This document shows, in pieces, positions 1-9,048 of a stretch of DNA of 64,000 nucleotides; the first letter of the stretch is position 1; the number at the start of each line of letters is the position of its first letter. The translations under genes and the position numbers were made by a program. This stretch comes from Flavobacteriales bacterium (GTDB lineage: Bacteria; Bacteroidota; Bacteroidia; Flavobacteriales_E; Vicingaceae), in NCBI GenBank assembly GCA_026196775.1, contig JAPHUD010000019.1, positions 1 through 64,000 of the forward strand, written 5' to 3'. The notes under the pieces are model-generated. The model was not told the origin of the DNA, did no database searches, and was given only the letters and a program-made list of their open reading frames with translations.

Positions 1-1133
1 ATTGCAAATCTTAATCCTTTATTTAAGGCAACTGGTACAATTAATTTAACTGTTACAGTTACGTTATCTCCAGGCATTACCATTTCTCTACCTTCTTCTA
101 AGTAAATCTCTCCAGTAACATCTGTTGTTCTTAAATAGAATTGTGGTCTATATTTGTTTTGGAATGGAGTATGACGTCCACCTTCTTCTTTTTTCAACAC
201 ATACACCTCAGCTTTGAATTCAGTATGTGGAGTAATTGAACCTGGTTTAGCGATTACCATACCTCTTCTGATATCAGATTTCTCGATACCTCTTAATAAA
301 AGACCTACGTTATCACCAGCTTCTCCTCTATCTAATATTTTTCTAAACATTTCAACACCTGTTACAGTTGATGATAATTTTTCATCACCCATACCTAAGA
401 TATCTACTGATTCACCAGAGTTAATAACACCTGTTTCAATTCTACCTGTAGCAACAGTTCCTCTACCAGTAATAGAGAATACATCTTCAACAGGCATTAA
501 GAATGGCTTATCAATATCTCTTGGAGGTAGTTCAATATAAGTATCTACTGCATCCATTAACTCCATTACTTTAGCTGACCACTTTTCATCACCTTCTAAA
601 GCTCCTAACGCAGAACCTGCAATAACAGGAACATTATCACCATCATACTCATAGAAAGATAATAATTCTCTGATTTCCATTTCAACTAATTCTAATAACT
701 CAGCATCATCAACTAAGTCAACTTTGTTCATGAAAACAACCATTCTAGGAATACCAACTTGTCTTCCTAATAGGATATGCTCTCTAGTTTGAGGCATTGG
801 CCCATCAGTTGCAGCAACAACTAAAATAGCACCATCCATTTGAGCAGCACCAGTTACCATGTTTTTTACGTAATCCGCGTGACCTGGACAATCAACGTGA
901 GCGTAGTGTCTATTAGCAGTTGAATACTCAACGTGAGAAGTATTAATAGTAATACCTCTTTCTTTTTCTTCCGGAGCGTTATCAATAGAAGCAAAATCTC
1001 TTAATTCAGATAATCCTGCTTTTGCTAATACTGTAGTTATAGCTGCAGTTAAAGTAGTTTTTCCGTGGTCAACGTGACCAATTGTTCCTATGTTTAAGTG
1101 TGGTTTGGAACGATCATAATTCTCTTTAGCCAT
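1..1133 (-). CDS. tuf: Translation elongation factor EF-Tu (partial, 3' end outside window)
   Basis: GTPase that carries aminoacyl-tRNA to the ribosomal A site in the cytoplasm. The visible 377 codons begin at ATG 1131-1133 with [16 protein letters not shown]. They contain the P-loop GHVDHGKT at residues 19-26, the effector-loop motif [12 protein letters not shown], the G3 motif DCPGHAD and the G4 motif NKVD, all intact. Bacterial EF-Tu is about 395 residues, so only some 18 C-terminal residues are missing, cut by the window edge rather than by a mutation. It is the last gene of a run that starts with four tRNA genes just upstream, and it is probably co-transcribed with them. Confidence 0.98.
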   Translation of the reverse strand, partial: MAKENYDRSKPHLNIGTIGHVDHGKTTLTAAITTVLAKAGLSELRDFASIDNAPEEKERGITINTSHVEYSTANRHYAHVDCPGHADYVKNMVTGAAQMDGAILVVAATDGPMPQTREHILLGRQVGIPRMVVFMNKVDLVDDAELLELVEMEIRELLSFYEYDGDNVPVIAGSALGALEGDEKWSAKVMELMDAVDTYIELPPRDIDKPFLMPVEDVFSITGRGTVATGRIETGVINSGESVDILGMGDEKLSSTVTGVEMFRKILDRGEAGDNVGLLLRGIEKSDIRRGMVIAKPGSITPHTEFKAEVYVLKKEEGGRHTPFQNKYRPQFYLRTTDVTGEIYLEEGREMVMPGDNVTVTVKLIVPVALNKGLRFA

Positions 1134-1228
1134 GATTTTAGGTTTATTTTATTGTTTTTAATTAATTATTTATACTTATTTACTTATTAAATACATCTCT
1201 CACACTCTTTACACGACACTTCGTTAAG

Positions 1229-1300
<72 letters not shown>

Positions 1301-1336
1301 TAATAAAATACCGATATAGAAAAAAATAAAAAAAAG

Positions 1337-1410
1337 AGCGGGAAACGGGATTCGAACCCGCGACCCTCAGCTTGGAAGGCTGATGCTCTAGCCAGCTGAG
1401 CTACTCCCGC
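1337..1410 (-). tRNA. tRNA-Gly (anticodon TCC)
   Basis: A 74-nt cloverleaf on the minus strand. The acceptor stem GCGGGAG pairs with TTCCCGC including one G-T pair. The anticodon stem TCAGC/GCTGA holds loop CTTCCAA with anticodon TCC, and the T-loop reads GGTTCGAATCC. CCA is not encoded. It sits between tRNA-Tyr and tRNA-Thr(GGT) in the tRNA-tuf group. Confidence 0.95.
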
Positions 1411-1424
1411 TAATTTTTTATTCG

Positions 1425-1506
1425 TGGGGAAAGCAGGATTCGAACCTACGAAGGCGTAGCCAACAGATTTACAGTCTGTCCTCGTTGACCGCTTGAGTAT
1501 TTCCCC
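1425..1506 (-). tRNA. tRNA-Tyr (anticodon GTA)
   Basis: An 82-nt class II cloverleaf on the minus strand. It has a long variable arm (around GGCTACGCC), the anticodon stem ACAGA/TCTGT with loop CTGTAAA and anticodon GTA, and the acceptor stem GGGGAAA/TTTCCCC. The long variable arm together with GTA identifies tyrosine. CCA is not encoded. Second gene of the tRNA-tuf cluster. Confidence 0.95.
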
Positions 1507-1536
1507 AACGTTTTTTTCATCGTTTTTAAAGAACTG

Positions 1537-1609
1537 AGCCAGTAGAGGGACTCGAACCTCCGACCGGCTGATTACAAATCAGCTGCTCTACCAACTGAGC
1601 TATACTGGC
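1537..1609 (-). tRNA. tRNA-Thr (anticodon TGT)
   Basis: A 73-nt cloverleaf on the minus strand. The acceptor stem is GCCAGTA/TACTGGC. The anticodon stem GCTGA/TCAGC with loop TTTGTAA gives anticodon TGT, reading ACA. The T-loop reads GGTTCGAGTCC. It is the first gene of the tRNA-tuf transcription unit, about 40 nt after the predicted start of transcription. Confidence 0.95.
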
Positions 1610-1623
1610 TTTTACTGTTTTCT

Positions 1624-1657
1624 AAAAAAAAAACAGACCTCTCCGTAAAAAGGTCTG
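1624..1657 (-). terminator. Rho-independent terminator of xerC-hpf
   Basis: Read on the minus strand, CAGACCT (1657-1651) and AGGTCTG (1640-1634) form a 7-bp stem around a 10-nt loop, followed directly by a run of ten T. It ends about 53 nt after the hpf stop codon, so it should end the xerC-hpf transcript. The first arm begins where the next promoter ends. Confidence 0.85.
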
Positions 1658-1688
1658 CAAATGTATAAAAGATTTTATTTTAAACAAA
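1658..1688 (-). promoter_or_regulatory. Bacteroidota-type promoter of the tRNA-tuf unit
   Basis: On the minus strand the -33 element TTTG (1688-1685) is followed after 19 nt by the -7 element TACATTTG (1665-1658). This matches the TTTG / TAnnTTTG consensus known from Bacteroides and Flavobacterium with ideal spacing. Transcription would start a few bases on, within the first arm of the hpf terminator, so the new RNA would lack a complete terminator hairpin and pass into the tRNAs. Confidence 0.75.
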
Positions 1689-1709
1689 CAATAATTTCAT
1701 TTTTTTTTA

Positions 1710-2015
1710 TCACACTTTTTTTAGCTTCTCTTTGTGTTTCTTCAATTGTCTTCTAAGTGCCTCAACAGCAGCATCAGTAGCTTCCTCAAAAGACTTGCAT
1801 TGTTTCTTTGCAAAAGCATCATTTCCGGGTATTAAAAGCTTAATTTCTGCAACTTTATTTTTAGCTTCAGGTGTATTTTCTAACTTTAATATCACTTCGC
1901 TGTCAATAATCTTATCATAATACTGACTTAATTTGTTTACTCTCTCTTGAATGAAGGCAATTAATTTTTTGTCTGCATCAAAATGTACGGATGTGATTTT
2001 TACATTTACTTTCAT
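1710..2015 (-). CDS. hpf: Short ribosome hibernation-promoting factor (HPF/RaiA family)
   Basis: A 101-residue protein of the YfiA/HPF family, which binds the decoding region of idle 70S ribosomes. The N-terminus (KVNVKITSVHFDADKKLIAF) and the basic C-terminal helix rich in Lys/Arg fit the single-domain short form; the C-terminal dimerisation domain of long HPF is absent. It lies 18 nt downstream of xerC, so the two are likely one transcript, and it is followed by a terminator. Unusually for this phylum the ATG is preceded by a full AAGGAGG Shine-Dalgarno sequence (see separate entry). Confidence 0.93.
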   Translation of the reverse strand: MKVNVKITSVHFDADKKLIAFIQERVNKLSQYYDKIIDSEVILKLENTPEAKNKVAEIKLLIPGNDAFAKKQCKSFEEATDAAVEALRRQLKKHKEKLKKV

Positions 2016-2020
2016 GTTTT

Positions 2021-2027
2021 CCTCCTT
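2021..2027 (-). promoter_or_regulatory. Consensus Shine-Dalgarno site before hpf
   Basis: The minus strand reads AAGGAGG followed by five bases (AAAAC) and the ATG of hpf. It is a perfect anti-16S match at good spacing. Other starts I inspected in this window lack such a site, as expected for Bacteroidota, whose ribosomes mostly ignore Shine-Dalgarno sequences. It therefore stands out as possible regulation of hpf. Confidence 0.8.
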
Positions 2028-2033
2028 TTTAAT

Positions 2034-2918
2034 TTATGCTCTCGGATGAGCTTGTTTGTATATTGTTTTTAATTTTTCTATTGTATTATGTGTATAAACT
2101 TGTGTTGCCGATAAACTCGCATGACCTAAAATTTCTTTTATCGTATTTAGCTCTGCTCCCCTGTTTAACATATGTGTAGCAAACGTATGTCTTATTACAT
2201 GTGGACTTTTTTTATCGGCTGTTGTTACAAGGCTAAGGTAGTTATTTACTATTCTATACACAAGTTTTTCATATATTTTCTTACCTCTTTCTGTTAAAAA
2301 TACATAATTGGAATTGGCAGGAATTTCGTCTCTATATATAAGATAACTTTGAAATAGTTTTATAAATTCACTTGTTATAGGAATAATTCTTTCTTTGTTT
2401 CTTTTCCCCAACACTTTTATGGTTAAATTATAGATGTTAACATCACTTATTTTTAGATTTATTAATTCCGTTAAACGAATTCCTGTTAAATAAAACAATT
2501 CCATAATTAATTTATCTCTTTGTCCTTCAAATGTATCTTCAAATTCTATATTTGAAAATAGTTGATTAATTTCATTTTCGTTAACAAATACTGGAAGTCG
2601 TTTGGATGTTTTAGGAACTACTACTTTTAATAAGGGATTAGTTGTTACCAGTCCGTTTTTCATCAAATACTTATAGATTGACTTTAATGATGAAATTTTT
2701 CTATTAATGGTGGTTGATGTGTTTCCTTCCTCTATTAAAGAAACTATCCATGAGCGAATGATTGATGTGTTGATTTCTCTCCATTCGTTTACAGCAAATG
2801 CTTGATGTGCATATTGAACAAACTGCTCTAAATCATTTTTATAAGCAACAACAGTATGGTGGGAATATCTTTTTTGATGCTGAATATAATCGCAAAATTG
2901 CTGTGCCTGATTTATCAT
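2034..2918 (-). CDS. xerC: Site-specific tyrosine recombinase XerC/XerD
   Basis: A 294-residue tyrosine recombinase that resolves chromosome dimers at dif during cell division. The N-terminal SAM-like DNA-binding domain spans about residues 1-90. The catalytic domain has the full set of residues: R148 in TGIRLTEL, K172 in LGKRNKER, H240 and R243 in HVIRHTFATHML, H266 in LGHASL and the nucleophile Y275. Its length and its place before hpf, the tRNAs and tuf fit the housekeeping recombinase rather than a mobile-element integrase. XerC and XerD cannot be told apart safely from sequence alone. Confidence 0.92.
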   Translation of the reverse strand: MINQAQQFCDYIQHQKRYSHHTVVAYKNDLEQFVQYAHQAFAVNEWREINTSIIRSWIVSLIEEGNTSTTINRKISSLKSIYKYLMKNGLVTTNPLLKVVVPKTSKRLPVFVNENEINQLFSNIEFEDTFEGQRDKLIMELFYLTGIRLTELINLKISDVNIYNLTIKVLGKRNKERIIPITSEFIKLFQSYLIYRDEIPANSNYVFLTERGKKIYEKLVYRIVNNYLSLVTTADKKSPHVIRHTFATHMLNRGAELNTIKEILGHASLSATQVYTHNTIEKLKTIYKQAHPRA

Positions 2919-2997
2919 AATTGTAAAACTGCTTTGGAACTTATTGAACGAGTTTAATTCTAAAATGTTATCTAAAACAAACTAAAATTAATGATTT

Positions 2998-3735
2998 TTA
3001 ACTACCCCATATCTCCCATGCTTTTTCAGCTTGGAGTTTGAGCATTTGCTCTCCATTAATGGTCAGTGCCCCCCTTTTTTTTCCTTCTTTTAAAAAAGCA
3101 GTTTCCGCAGGATTATAAACCAAATCGTATAATAAATGATTGGATGTTATGGCACTATAATTTAGCGGTGGTTTTTCTTCCACATTTGGAAAAGTACCTA
3201 ATGGTGTAGTATTTACTATTAATAAAAAAGAAGCTAATATGTTTTCATTCAGCTCATCATAACTTAGCTGATTGTCTGCAGTAGGGTTTCTGGAAACAAA
3301 AGCGGTAATTATTCCTAATTCATTTAGCATATATTCTACTGCTTTTGATGCTCCGCCTGTTCCTAAAATTAATGCACGTTGGTGCTGGTTTTCTAAAAAT
3401 GGTTTTAACGATTGTTTAAATCCATACACATCGGTATTGTAGCCTTTCTTTTTCCCAGTCTTCTTATCTATATATATAGTATTAATCGCTCCTATTTTTT
3501 TTGCTTGTTCATCTATTTCATCTAAATAAGGTATAATTTGTTCTTTATAAGGTATGGTTACATTTAGTCCGAAAAGGTTGGGGTGTGCTGAAAAAAGTTC
3601 TTCTACTTGACTAATATCATCCAACTCAAAATTTTCATATACTGCCCTAATATTTTCTCTTTTAAACTTCTCTTTAAAATAATTTTTAGAAAATGAATGT
3701 GATAGCGTTTTTCCTATTAGTCCGTATTGTTTCAT
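2998..3735 (-). CDS. aroE: Shikimate dehydrogenase
   Basis: A 245-residue enzyme reducing 3-dehydroshikimate to shikimate with NADPH in aromatic amino-acid synthesis. The substrate-binding motif LSHSFS is at residues 11-16. The motif NVTIPYK ends in the catalytic Lys64, and Asp102 lies in NTDVYGF. The nucleotide-binding loop GTGGAS is at 125-130. The C-terminus keeps the conserved NGEQML segment. It is slightly short against the usual 270 residues but has both domains. It stands alone, 79 nt from xerC and 172 nt from the next gene upstream. Confidence 0.95.
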   Translation of the reverse strand: MKQYGLIGKTLSHSFSKNYFKEKFKRENIRAVYENFELDDISQVEELFSAHPNLFGLNVTIPYKEQIIPYLDEIDEQAKKIGAINTIYIDKKTGKKKGYNTDVYGFKQSLKPFLENQHQRALILGTGGASKAVEYMLNELGIITAFVSRNPTADNQLSYDELNENILASFLLIVNTTPLGTFPNVEEKPPLNYSAITSNHLLYDLVYNPAETAFLKEGKKRGALTINGEQMLKLQAEKAWEIWGS

Positions 3736-3817
3736 TAAAAGTTATAGGTTAGTTTATGAGGTTAAAAGTTTATAAGTTTATAGACAAAATACTCTTTATT
3801 AAAAATAGATACTTCAC

Positions 3818-3866
3818 GTCATTTTACATGAAAACAAGTTTTCTGTAAAATTTAGTTCAGCATGAC
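3818..3866. repeat. Degenerate REP-like hairpin
   Basis: ATTTTAC (3821-3827) pairs with GTAAAAT (3845-3851), and inside it GAAAAC (3830-3835) pairs with GTTTTC (3838-3843) around AA. The flanks GTCAT and ATGAC add an outer match. It lies in the 172-nt gap downstream of the OmpA-family gene. It has no T-run, so it is not a classic terminator. The GTCAT...ATGAC borders resemble the dispersed hairpin repeats elsewhere in the window. Confidence 0.45.
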
Positions 3867-3907
3867 AATAATTCACACATTTACACATCTAAAAATTTAC
3901 TCATTTA

Positions 3908-5911
3908 TTATTTCTCAACAATAACAAATTCTGTACGTCTGTTTCTAGCTCTACCTTCTTCTGTATCGTTAGATGCAATTGGTTGGGTTGATCCAAATCC
4001 TTTTGAAGTAAGTCTGGAAGGATCTATATCTTCTAATAGCAAATAGTTATAAACCGCTTTGGCTCTTTGTTCAGATAATTCCATATTACTTTGCATATCA
4101 CCAACATTATCGGTATGTCCGTGAATAGCAATTTTAACCGTTGGATTGGTTTTTAAAAAATCTATAAATTCATTTAATACAGTAATAATTCTTGGTGTAA
4201 TTTGAAAAGAGTTTGTTTCAAAGTAAATATCATTAATAGTATAAGCTTCTCCTACTTCAATAGGTTTTATTTCTACTTTTTTAGTTTGTATTGGTTTTCC
4301 TACTACAACTTCATTAGAAGAAATTAATTGCGAAGAAAATGCATAGCCTTCTTTTTTGGCAGTTAGCATAATATCTTCATCTTTATCTACCCTTACCACG
4401 CCAACATAAGAACCTGTTTGCTTATCAATTACTGCTTCAACTTCTTGATTGGTTTTGGTGTTTTTCAGCATTACTTTAGCTCCATCTGGAACTTTTCCAG
4501 TATTATCTAAAATTTCACCATTAACAAAAACAATTTCTTCAGGTCGAGCTTCTTCATACAGTTCAAAAGAAAAAATATCTAATTGTTTATCTTCACTCAT
4601 AGAACTGTAATAAGCATAATCTCCATCTTTACTTACCACAAATCCATGCTCATCTTTTTCTGTGTTAATAGGATATCCAATATTAATTGGTTTACTAAAC
4701 TGACCTGTGGTTTCATTCATTTTAGAATAAAATATATCATAACCACCTATACCAATATGCTCATTAGAAGAAAAATACAAGGTATAACTATCGGAATGCA
4801 TAAACGGTGATTTTTCATCTCCAGGTGTATTTATAGGATAACCTAAATTAATAGGGGCTCCCCAAGAACCATCAGGTTGACGCTCACATTTGTAAATATC
4901 CATATCACCACCAAAAGGATCTACCACTCTAGTAAAGTAAAGTGTTTTATTATCAGATGAAATAGACGGTTGTGCTTCCCAAGTTGTTGGTGTGTTAATG
5001 TGACTTCCAATAGATTCTAATTTTGACCATTCTCCATCTTTATATTCTGTAAAATAAATATCAGCATTATCAAACATTTGCCCTAAACCTGCTCTATCTT
5101 CTCCTCTGTATGGAATAACTTCAACCAAAGTAATAAAAAGCAACTTATTGTCTACTGAAACACTAACACCACCTTGATACTGACCTAAATTAAATGGAGA
5201 AGGCATAGGCATTCCACTAGTAAATTTGTTTGTTCCCATTTTTCTACTTTGTACAAACACTTCTTTACTTCCTCCATCAAAAGAGTTTTTGTCTTCATGT
5301 GGCATATTTCGAGTATAAAATAAGTACCGATTATCTGGTGACAACATAGGTAAATACTCATTGTGTTTACTAGACGGTCCTTCTAACTTAACTGGAGCAA
5401 AAGGAACAGTATCTTTAATTAATTTGAAATAAGTTGCTATATCTTCCAATCTTTCGTGAGCATAACGTTCATCTTTTTTATAAGCGTTTGGCGATGCCAT
5501 TATTTTTTGGAAATAAGGTTTGGCTTCTGCATATTGTCGTTGACCGAAATAATAATTTCCCAACTCCATAGCATGGAAAAAATTTCGATATTCCGGACAA
5601 ATTTCGACAATCTTGTTCCAGTAATCTATCTTAATTTTAGTGTATTGTTGAATTCCACTTGCATTTCCGCTATTATAAGCTCTTTCAACACTTTTATCAG
5701 CAAGGTTTGCCAACTCATCATAAGCCTCTAAATAATTGGGGTCAATTTTAATAGCTTCTATTAGTAAAGTCTTTTTATCATTAAATGATGCTGTTCTAGC
5801 ATTTTCAAAATATTTTACCGCTTTTTTCTTCGGTTCAGGACAATTTTCTTCCTGAGCATATACACCCGAAAAACATAAAATCGTAATTACTAAAAATATA
5901 TAGTTACTCAC
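3908..5911 (-). CDS. PorE-like envelope protein: TPR, beta-propeller, CRD and OmpA domains
   Basis: A 667-residue exported protein starting at GTG 5909-5911 with a signal peptide (about residues 1-19, ending VYAQ). In order it has TPR-like helices (about 25-165), WD40/PD40 propeller repeats (about 190-450, with the recurring phrases LYFTR and LYFSS), a carboxypeptidase-like regulatory fold (about 465-545), and a C-terminal OmpA peptidoglycan-binding domain with HGHTDNVGD and SEQRAKAVYNYL. This order is that of PorE of the type IX secretion system, but Bacteroidota carry several paralogues of this layout, so the exact role is not certain. No lipobox is visible. It is separated from the AsmA gene upstream by a terminator. 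Confidence 0.85.
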   Translation of the reverse strand: MSNYIFLVITILCFSGVYAQEENCPEPKKKAVKYFENARTASFNDKKTLLIEAIKIDPNYLEAYDELANLADKSVERAYNSGNASGIQQYTKIKIDYWNKIVEICPEYRNFFHAMELGNYYFGQRQYAEAKPYFQKIMASPNAYKKDERYAHERLEDIATYFKLIKDTVPFAPVKLEGPSSKHNEYLPMLSPDNRYLFYTRNMPHEDKNSFDGGSKEVFVQSRKMGTNKFTSGMPMPSPFNLGQYQGGVSVSVDNKLLFITLVEVIPYRGEDRAGLGQMFDNADIYFTEYKDGEWSKLESIGSHINTPTTWEAQPSISSDNKTLYFTRVVDPFGGDMDIYKCERQPDGSWGAPINLGYPINTPGDEKSPFMHSDSYTLYFSSNEHIGIGGYDIFYSKMNETTGQFSKPINIGYPINTEKDEHGFVVSKDGDYAYYSSMSEDKQLDIFSFELYEEARPEEIVFVNGEILDNTGKVPDGAKVMLKNTKTNQEVEAVIDKQTGSYVGVVRVDKDEDIMLTAKKEGYAFSSQLISSNEVVVGKPIQTKKVEIKPIEVGEAYTINDIYFETNSFQITPRIITVLNEFIDFLKTNPTVKIAIHGHTDNVGDMQSNMELSEQRAKAVYNYLLLEDIDPSRLTSKGFGSTQPIASNDTEEGRARNRRTEFVIVEK

Positions 5912-5938
5912 CTTTTTCTTATTTAAAAACCTAATAGA

Positions 5939-5971
5939 AAACCTGACAAACTGATGAAGCCTGTCAGGTTT
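5939..5971 (-). terminator. Terminator after the AsmA-family gene
   Basis: On the minus strand AACCTGACA and TGTCAGGTT form a perfect 9-bp stem with a short loop, followed by TTTTC and then a further T-rich stretch. It lies about 33 nt after the stop codon of the AsmA gene and before the start of the OmpA-family gene, so the two genes are probably separate transcripts. Confidence 0.75.
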
Positions 5972-6003
5972 AATTTATTTCAATAATTAAACCAAAATGG
6001 TAA

Positions 6004-8820
6004 TTATTTCTCTTCTACCTTTTGCATAATATCATCAGCTTCTTGTTTTGCTTTAGAAACTAATGCATCTGCTCTTTTATTGCCTTCATTTTCTATTCCT
6101 ACAGCTTTTTTCTCAGCTTCATCATTAATTTTTTGTGCAGCTTTTTCTGCGGCAATTTTTTTAAGCGGATTTCCTCCTGCTTGCTTAATTAAATCTTTAG
6201 CTTGCTTATCAGCTTCAGCTCTTACTTTGTCAGCAGCAGCTTTTGCTTCATCTCTAATTTTTTGAGCATTCTTCTCTGCTTCAGCAATTAATTTATCAGC
6301 TTGTTCTCTGGCTTTTTTCTTAGCCTCTTCTTTAGCTTTATCTACCTGTTCAGTAATTTTTTCTTTTACCTGATCCTTTATTTCATCTTTAATATTTCCT
6401 ACTGCATCTTTTAAACTAACACTAACTTTTGGAGCATCAAATGTTCCTTTAATTAATACATCTACACTAACCGTTTCAGCAGATTTCAAAGTCATCCCTA
6501 GTCCGGCAGCCTGACTGTTTAACTTATTTAAAGCATCACCAGCTCCTAATTCTTTAGTTGGTGTTTTTAAAGTCATTTTATAATCTATGGTTTGATCGAA
6601 TCCATTAGAACCTGACATTGTTCCTGTAGTTTTACCCAATTTTACATCAAATGGCTCTATAGTAACTCTACCGTCTTTAAAAGCAAATTTAATTTTAGCA
6701 TCATTCACTTCCAATACTCTTAAATTATCATTTTTAAGAGCATCAGCCAATTGATTCATTGCTTTTACATCTTCCACTTTTATATTTTTGGTAAGCATAT
6801 CTCCATTTCCAGTAAGTGAGTTCATATCCGGCATCATTTCTTTATCCAAGACTCCTGAAACAATCATACTTGTATTAAATCTACCTTTAGCATTTTTAGC
6901 ATAAGGAGCCATTGTTTCAATCGTATTAAATGTATTTACTACTGTTGCTACATCAAAATCTTGTATTGCCATATCGAAATTAAATCCAGGTGCAGCAGGG
7001 TTGGTAGTTTCATAAAATCCACTCATCATCATTTTTCCTCCCAATAAATTCATTCCAACATCTTTCATGCTTACTTTTTGGTCTTTTACTGTTATCAACC
7101 CTTTCATATCAGTAATTTCCATGTTATCGTAAATAACTTTGCTTAAGGTAGATGTTAGGCTAAAATCAATATTTTTTGGAACTTCAACAACCGACAACGG
7201 TTCTTCAGTAGCTTCTGTACCTTCTGTTGCTACTACTTCTTCTTCAGACATAAATTCATTTAAGTCCATTACTGTAGAATTGAAAACAAATTTCCCTGTT
7301 AACACATTAGTACTATCATCTAACACATAAGCAATAAAGTTCTCAATTTTTCCATTAGCATGCATATCTGATTTTCCTATTTGAGCATCAAAATTAGCTA
7401 ACTCAACAAATTGTGGAGAGAAATTTAAAGTCATTCGTTGCAACAACACGTCATATGGAAGTGAATCGCTTTTGTATAACATATCGGTAATTCCAAAACT
7501 ACCTTTAGCCTCAAACTCTTCGTATCTTTCATTATCTATAGAAGACATTTTTCCTTTTAAGGTTACATCTGCATTAATTTTACCATTCATTTCGTCACCT
7601 GCTTCCATTGGCATTACATCTTTAACGGAAGCTAAATCTAATTTAGCCATTAAGTTAGCATCAATGTTGGGGTCGGAAATTGGTGTGCTTAAACGCATTT
7701 TCATTTCAACAGGGTTTCCTGCCATTTCCATGTAAAAACGTTTTAAGTTAATCAAGGTATTATCTTCACTTCCACCCGGATTTGAAATAGCTAAATCTAC
7801 ATGAATGTTATTTACTGCTTTAGGTAAATCAGGATATTTAAACATGGCTTTTTCTACCAATAAATCTAAGCCGAAAGCAGGTAAAGCAGTTTCTGTCATT
7901 TTTCCTTTAGCAAATCCATTTAGTGCTAATTTACCTTCTGTTTTTACGGATGCAAAATCGGTCATAAATACCGCAGGAACCAGCGATAAAATATTTTTGA
8001 AATCGGTTTTTTGAGCATTAAAAGTAATGTCCATATCTATATCATCATTATCTTCAAAAATGGCTACCCAACCATCAAAACCTAAAAATAATTCGTTTAA
8101 TCTAAATTGATTATCGGTAAAAGTAAATTTACTATTAGCCAAATCTGCTTTAATGATGGCATCAGCTTCTACATTCGCTTTTTTGAAATATGCTACATTA
8201 TCCATAGTCAGATTTAACTCTTCTATCACTGTTTTAGTAACTAAATCGGTTACATCCTGAGTCATATCTCCCGAAAGATTGAAATTTAGCCCAATAATAG
8301 ATGTGGTTAAATTCATAGTAGCATCTTCGTAAATTACTTTTGCATTTTTAATAGTTAAATCTTGTAAATTCAATTTGAAAGGACTCGCTTCTTCCTCCAC
8401 TACTTCTTCTTCAACTTCTTCAGTCGCTTTAGCAATATCCCAGTTAGCCGAAGTATCTGCCAATACAATTGCGTTAATTACCGGATCTTCAATATAAATA
8501 GACTTAATTTTAATTTCATCACCACTAATTACACTCATTAAATCCACCCTTAACGATAGGTTTTTGATATTTGCCAACTGCGTTCCTTCAAATTTATCAA
8601 CACCATCAACAGTAACGTTATTAATAGAAAAATTGAAATTGGGAAAAGTGCTCAATAAGCCCATATCGAACTCACCAAAATCTACTTTTGCATTAAGGTT
8701 AGCATTGGCTTGTTCTTTTACTATAGTTATTATTTTACCTTTAAACATAAAAGGCAACGAAATAATTAAAATCAATAAAACTAATAAGGTTATTCCTGTA
8801 ATTTTCAGTACTTTTTTCAT
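6004..8820 (-). CDS. AsmA family protein with long C-terminal coiled coil
   Basis: A 938-residue envelope protein. One N-terminal membrane helix (about residues 6-27) is followed by the AsmA start pattern in which a membrane anchor leads into a long beta-rich periplasmic body; the segment KMTLKTPTKELGAG near residue 760 fits the AsmA C-terminal domain. AsmA-like proteins are bridge-like and are thought to move lipids between membranes. The last 150 or so residues are odd: an almost pure Ala/Lys/Glu/Asp helix with heptad-like spacing, predicted to form a long coiled coil or rod. No neighbour suggests a specific partner. The family is fairly sure, the transport role is inferred. Confidence 0.82.
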   Translation of the reverse strand: MKKVLKITGITLLVLLILIISLPFMFKGKIITIVKEQANANLNAKVDFGEFDMGLLSTFPNFNFSINNVTVDGVDKFEGTQLANIKNLSLRVDLMSVISGDEIKIKSIYIEDPVINAIVLADTSANWDIAKATEEVEEEVVEEEASPFKLNLQDLTIKNAKVIYEDATMNLTTSIIGLNFNLSGDMTQDVTDLVTKTVIEELNLTMDNVAYFKKANVEADAIIKADLANSKFTFTDNQFRLNELFLGFDGWVAIFEDNDDIDMDITFNAQKTDFKNILSLVPAVFMTDFASVKTEGKLALNGFAKGKMTETALPAFGLDLLVEKAMFKYPDLPKAVNNIHVDLAISNPGGSEDNTLINLKRFYMEMAGNPVEMKMRLSTPISDPNIDANLMAKLDLASVKDVMPMEAGDEMNGKINADVTLKGKMSSIDNERYEEFEAKGSFGITDMLYKSDSLPYDVLLQRMTLNFSPQFVELANFDAQIGKSDMHANGKIENFIAYVLDDSTNVLTGKFVFNSTVMDLNEFMSEEEVVATEGTEATEEPLSVVEVPKNIDFSLTSTLSKVIYDNMEITDMKGLITVKDQKVSMKDVGMNLLGGKMMMSGFYETTNPAAPGFNFDMAIQDFDVATVVNTFNTIETMAPYAKNAKGRFNTSMIVSGVLDKEMMPDMNSLTGNGDMLTKNIKVEDVKAMNQLADALKNDNLRVLEVNDAKIKFAFKDGRVTIEPFDVKLGKTTGTMSGSNGFDQTIDYKMTLKTPTKELGAGDALNKLNSQAAGLGMTLKSAETVSVDVLIKGTFDAPKVSVSLKDAVGNIKDEIKDQVKEKITEQVDKAKEEAKKKAREQADKLIAEAEKNAQKIRDEAKAAADKVRAEADKQAKDLIKQAGGNPLKKIAAEKAAQKINDEAEKKAVGIENEGNKRADALVSKAKQEADDIMQKVEEK

Positions 8821-9048
8821 TGTTGTTCTTGTTATTTAGGTGTATATTATTTTATTAAATAATGAATTGCTAAATTAATTAAAGTTTTGTCATAATAAAA
8901 CAAGACACCAAAAGAGTTTTTATAGCCGACAAAAAACCACATAGATTCATATAAATTTATTCTAAAATCTAATGCGTTAATAAAAATTTAAAATTGATAG
9001 CTCAGAAATAAATAAAGATTTCTAATTTCGTAAAAAAATAAATTTACA

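Noticed and set aside
1-1133. EF-Tu truncated as a pseudogene
   Set aside because: The reading frame is intact up to the window edge, so the missing end is just outside.
2034-2918. Mobile-element integrase
   Set aside because: Although it sits next to tRNA genes, it has the length and gene context of the chromosomal Xer recombinase, and no attachment-site repeat or phage gene is seen.
2919-2997. Missed rpsU (ribosomal protein S21) upstream of xerC
   Set aside because: The gap is only 79 nt, too short for the gene (about 195 nt), and no matching frame is present.
8994-9030. Promoter for the 127-residue acidic protein (TTG ... TAATTTCG)
   Set aside because: Spacing is 26 nt and the -7 box has a mismatch in a key position, so it is too weak to list.
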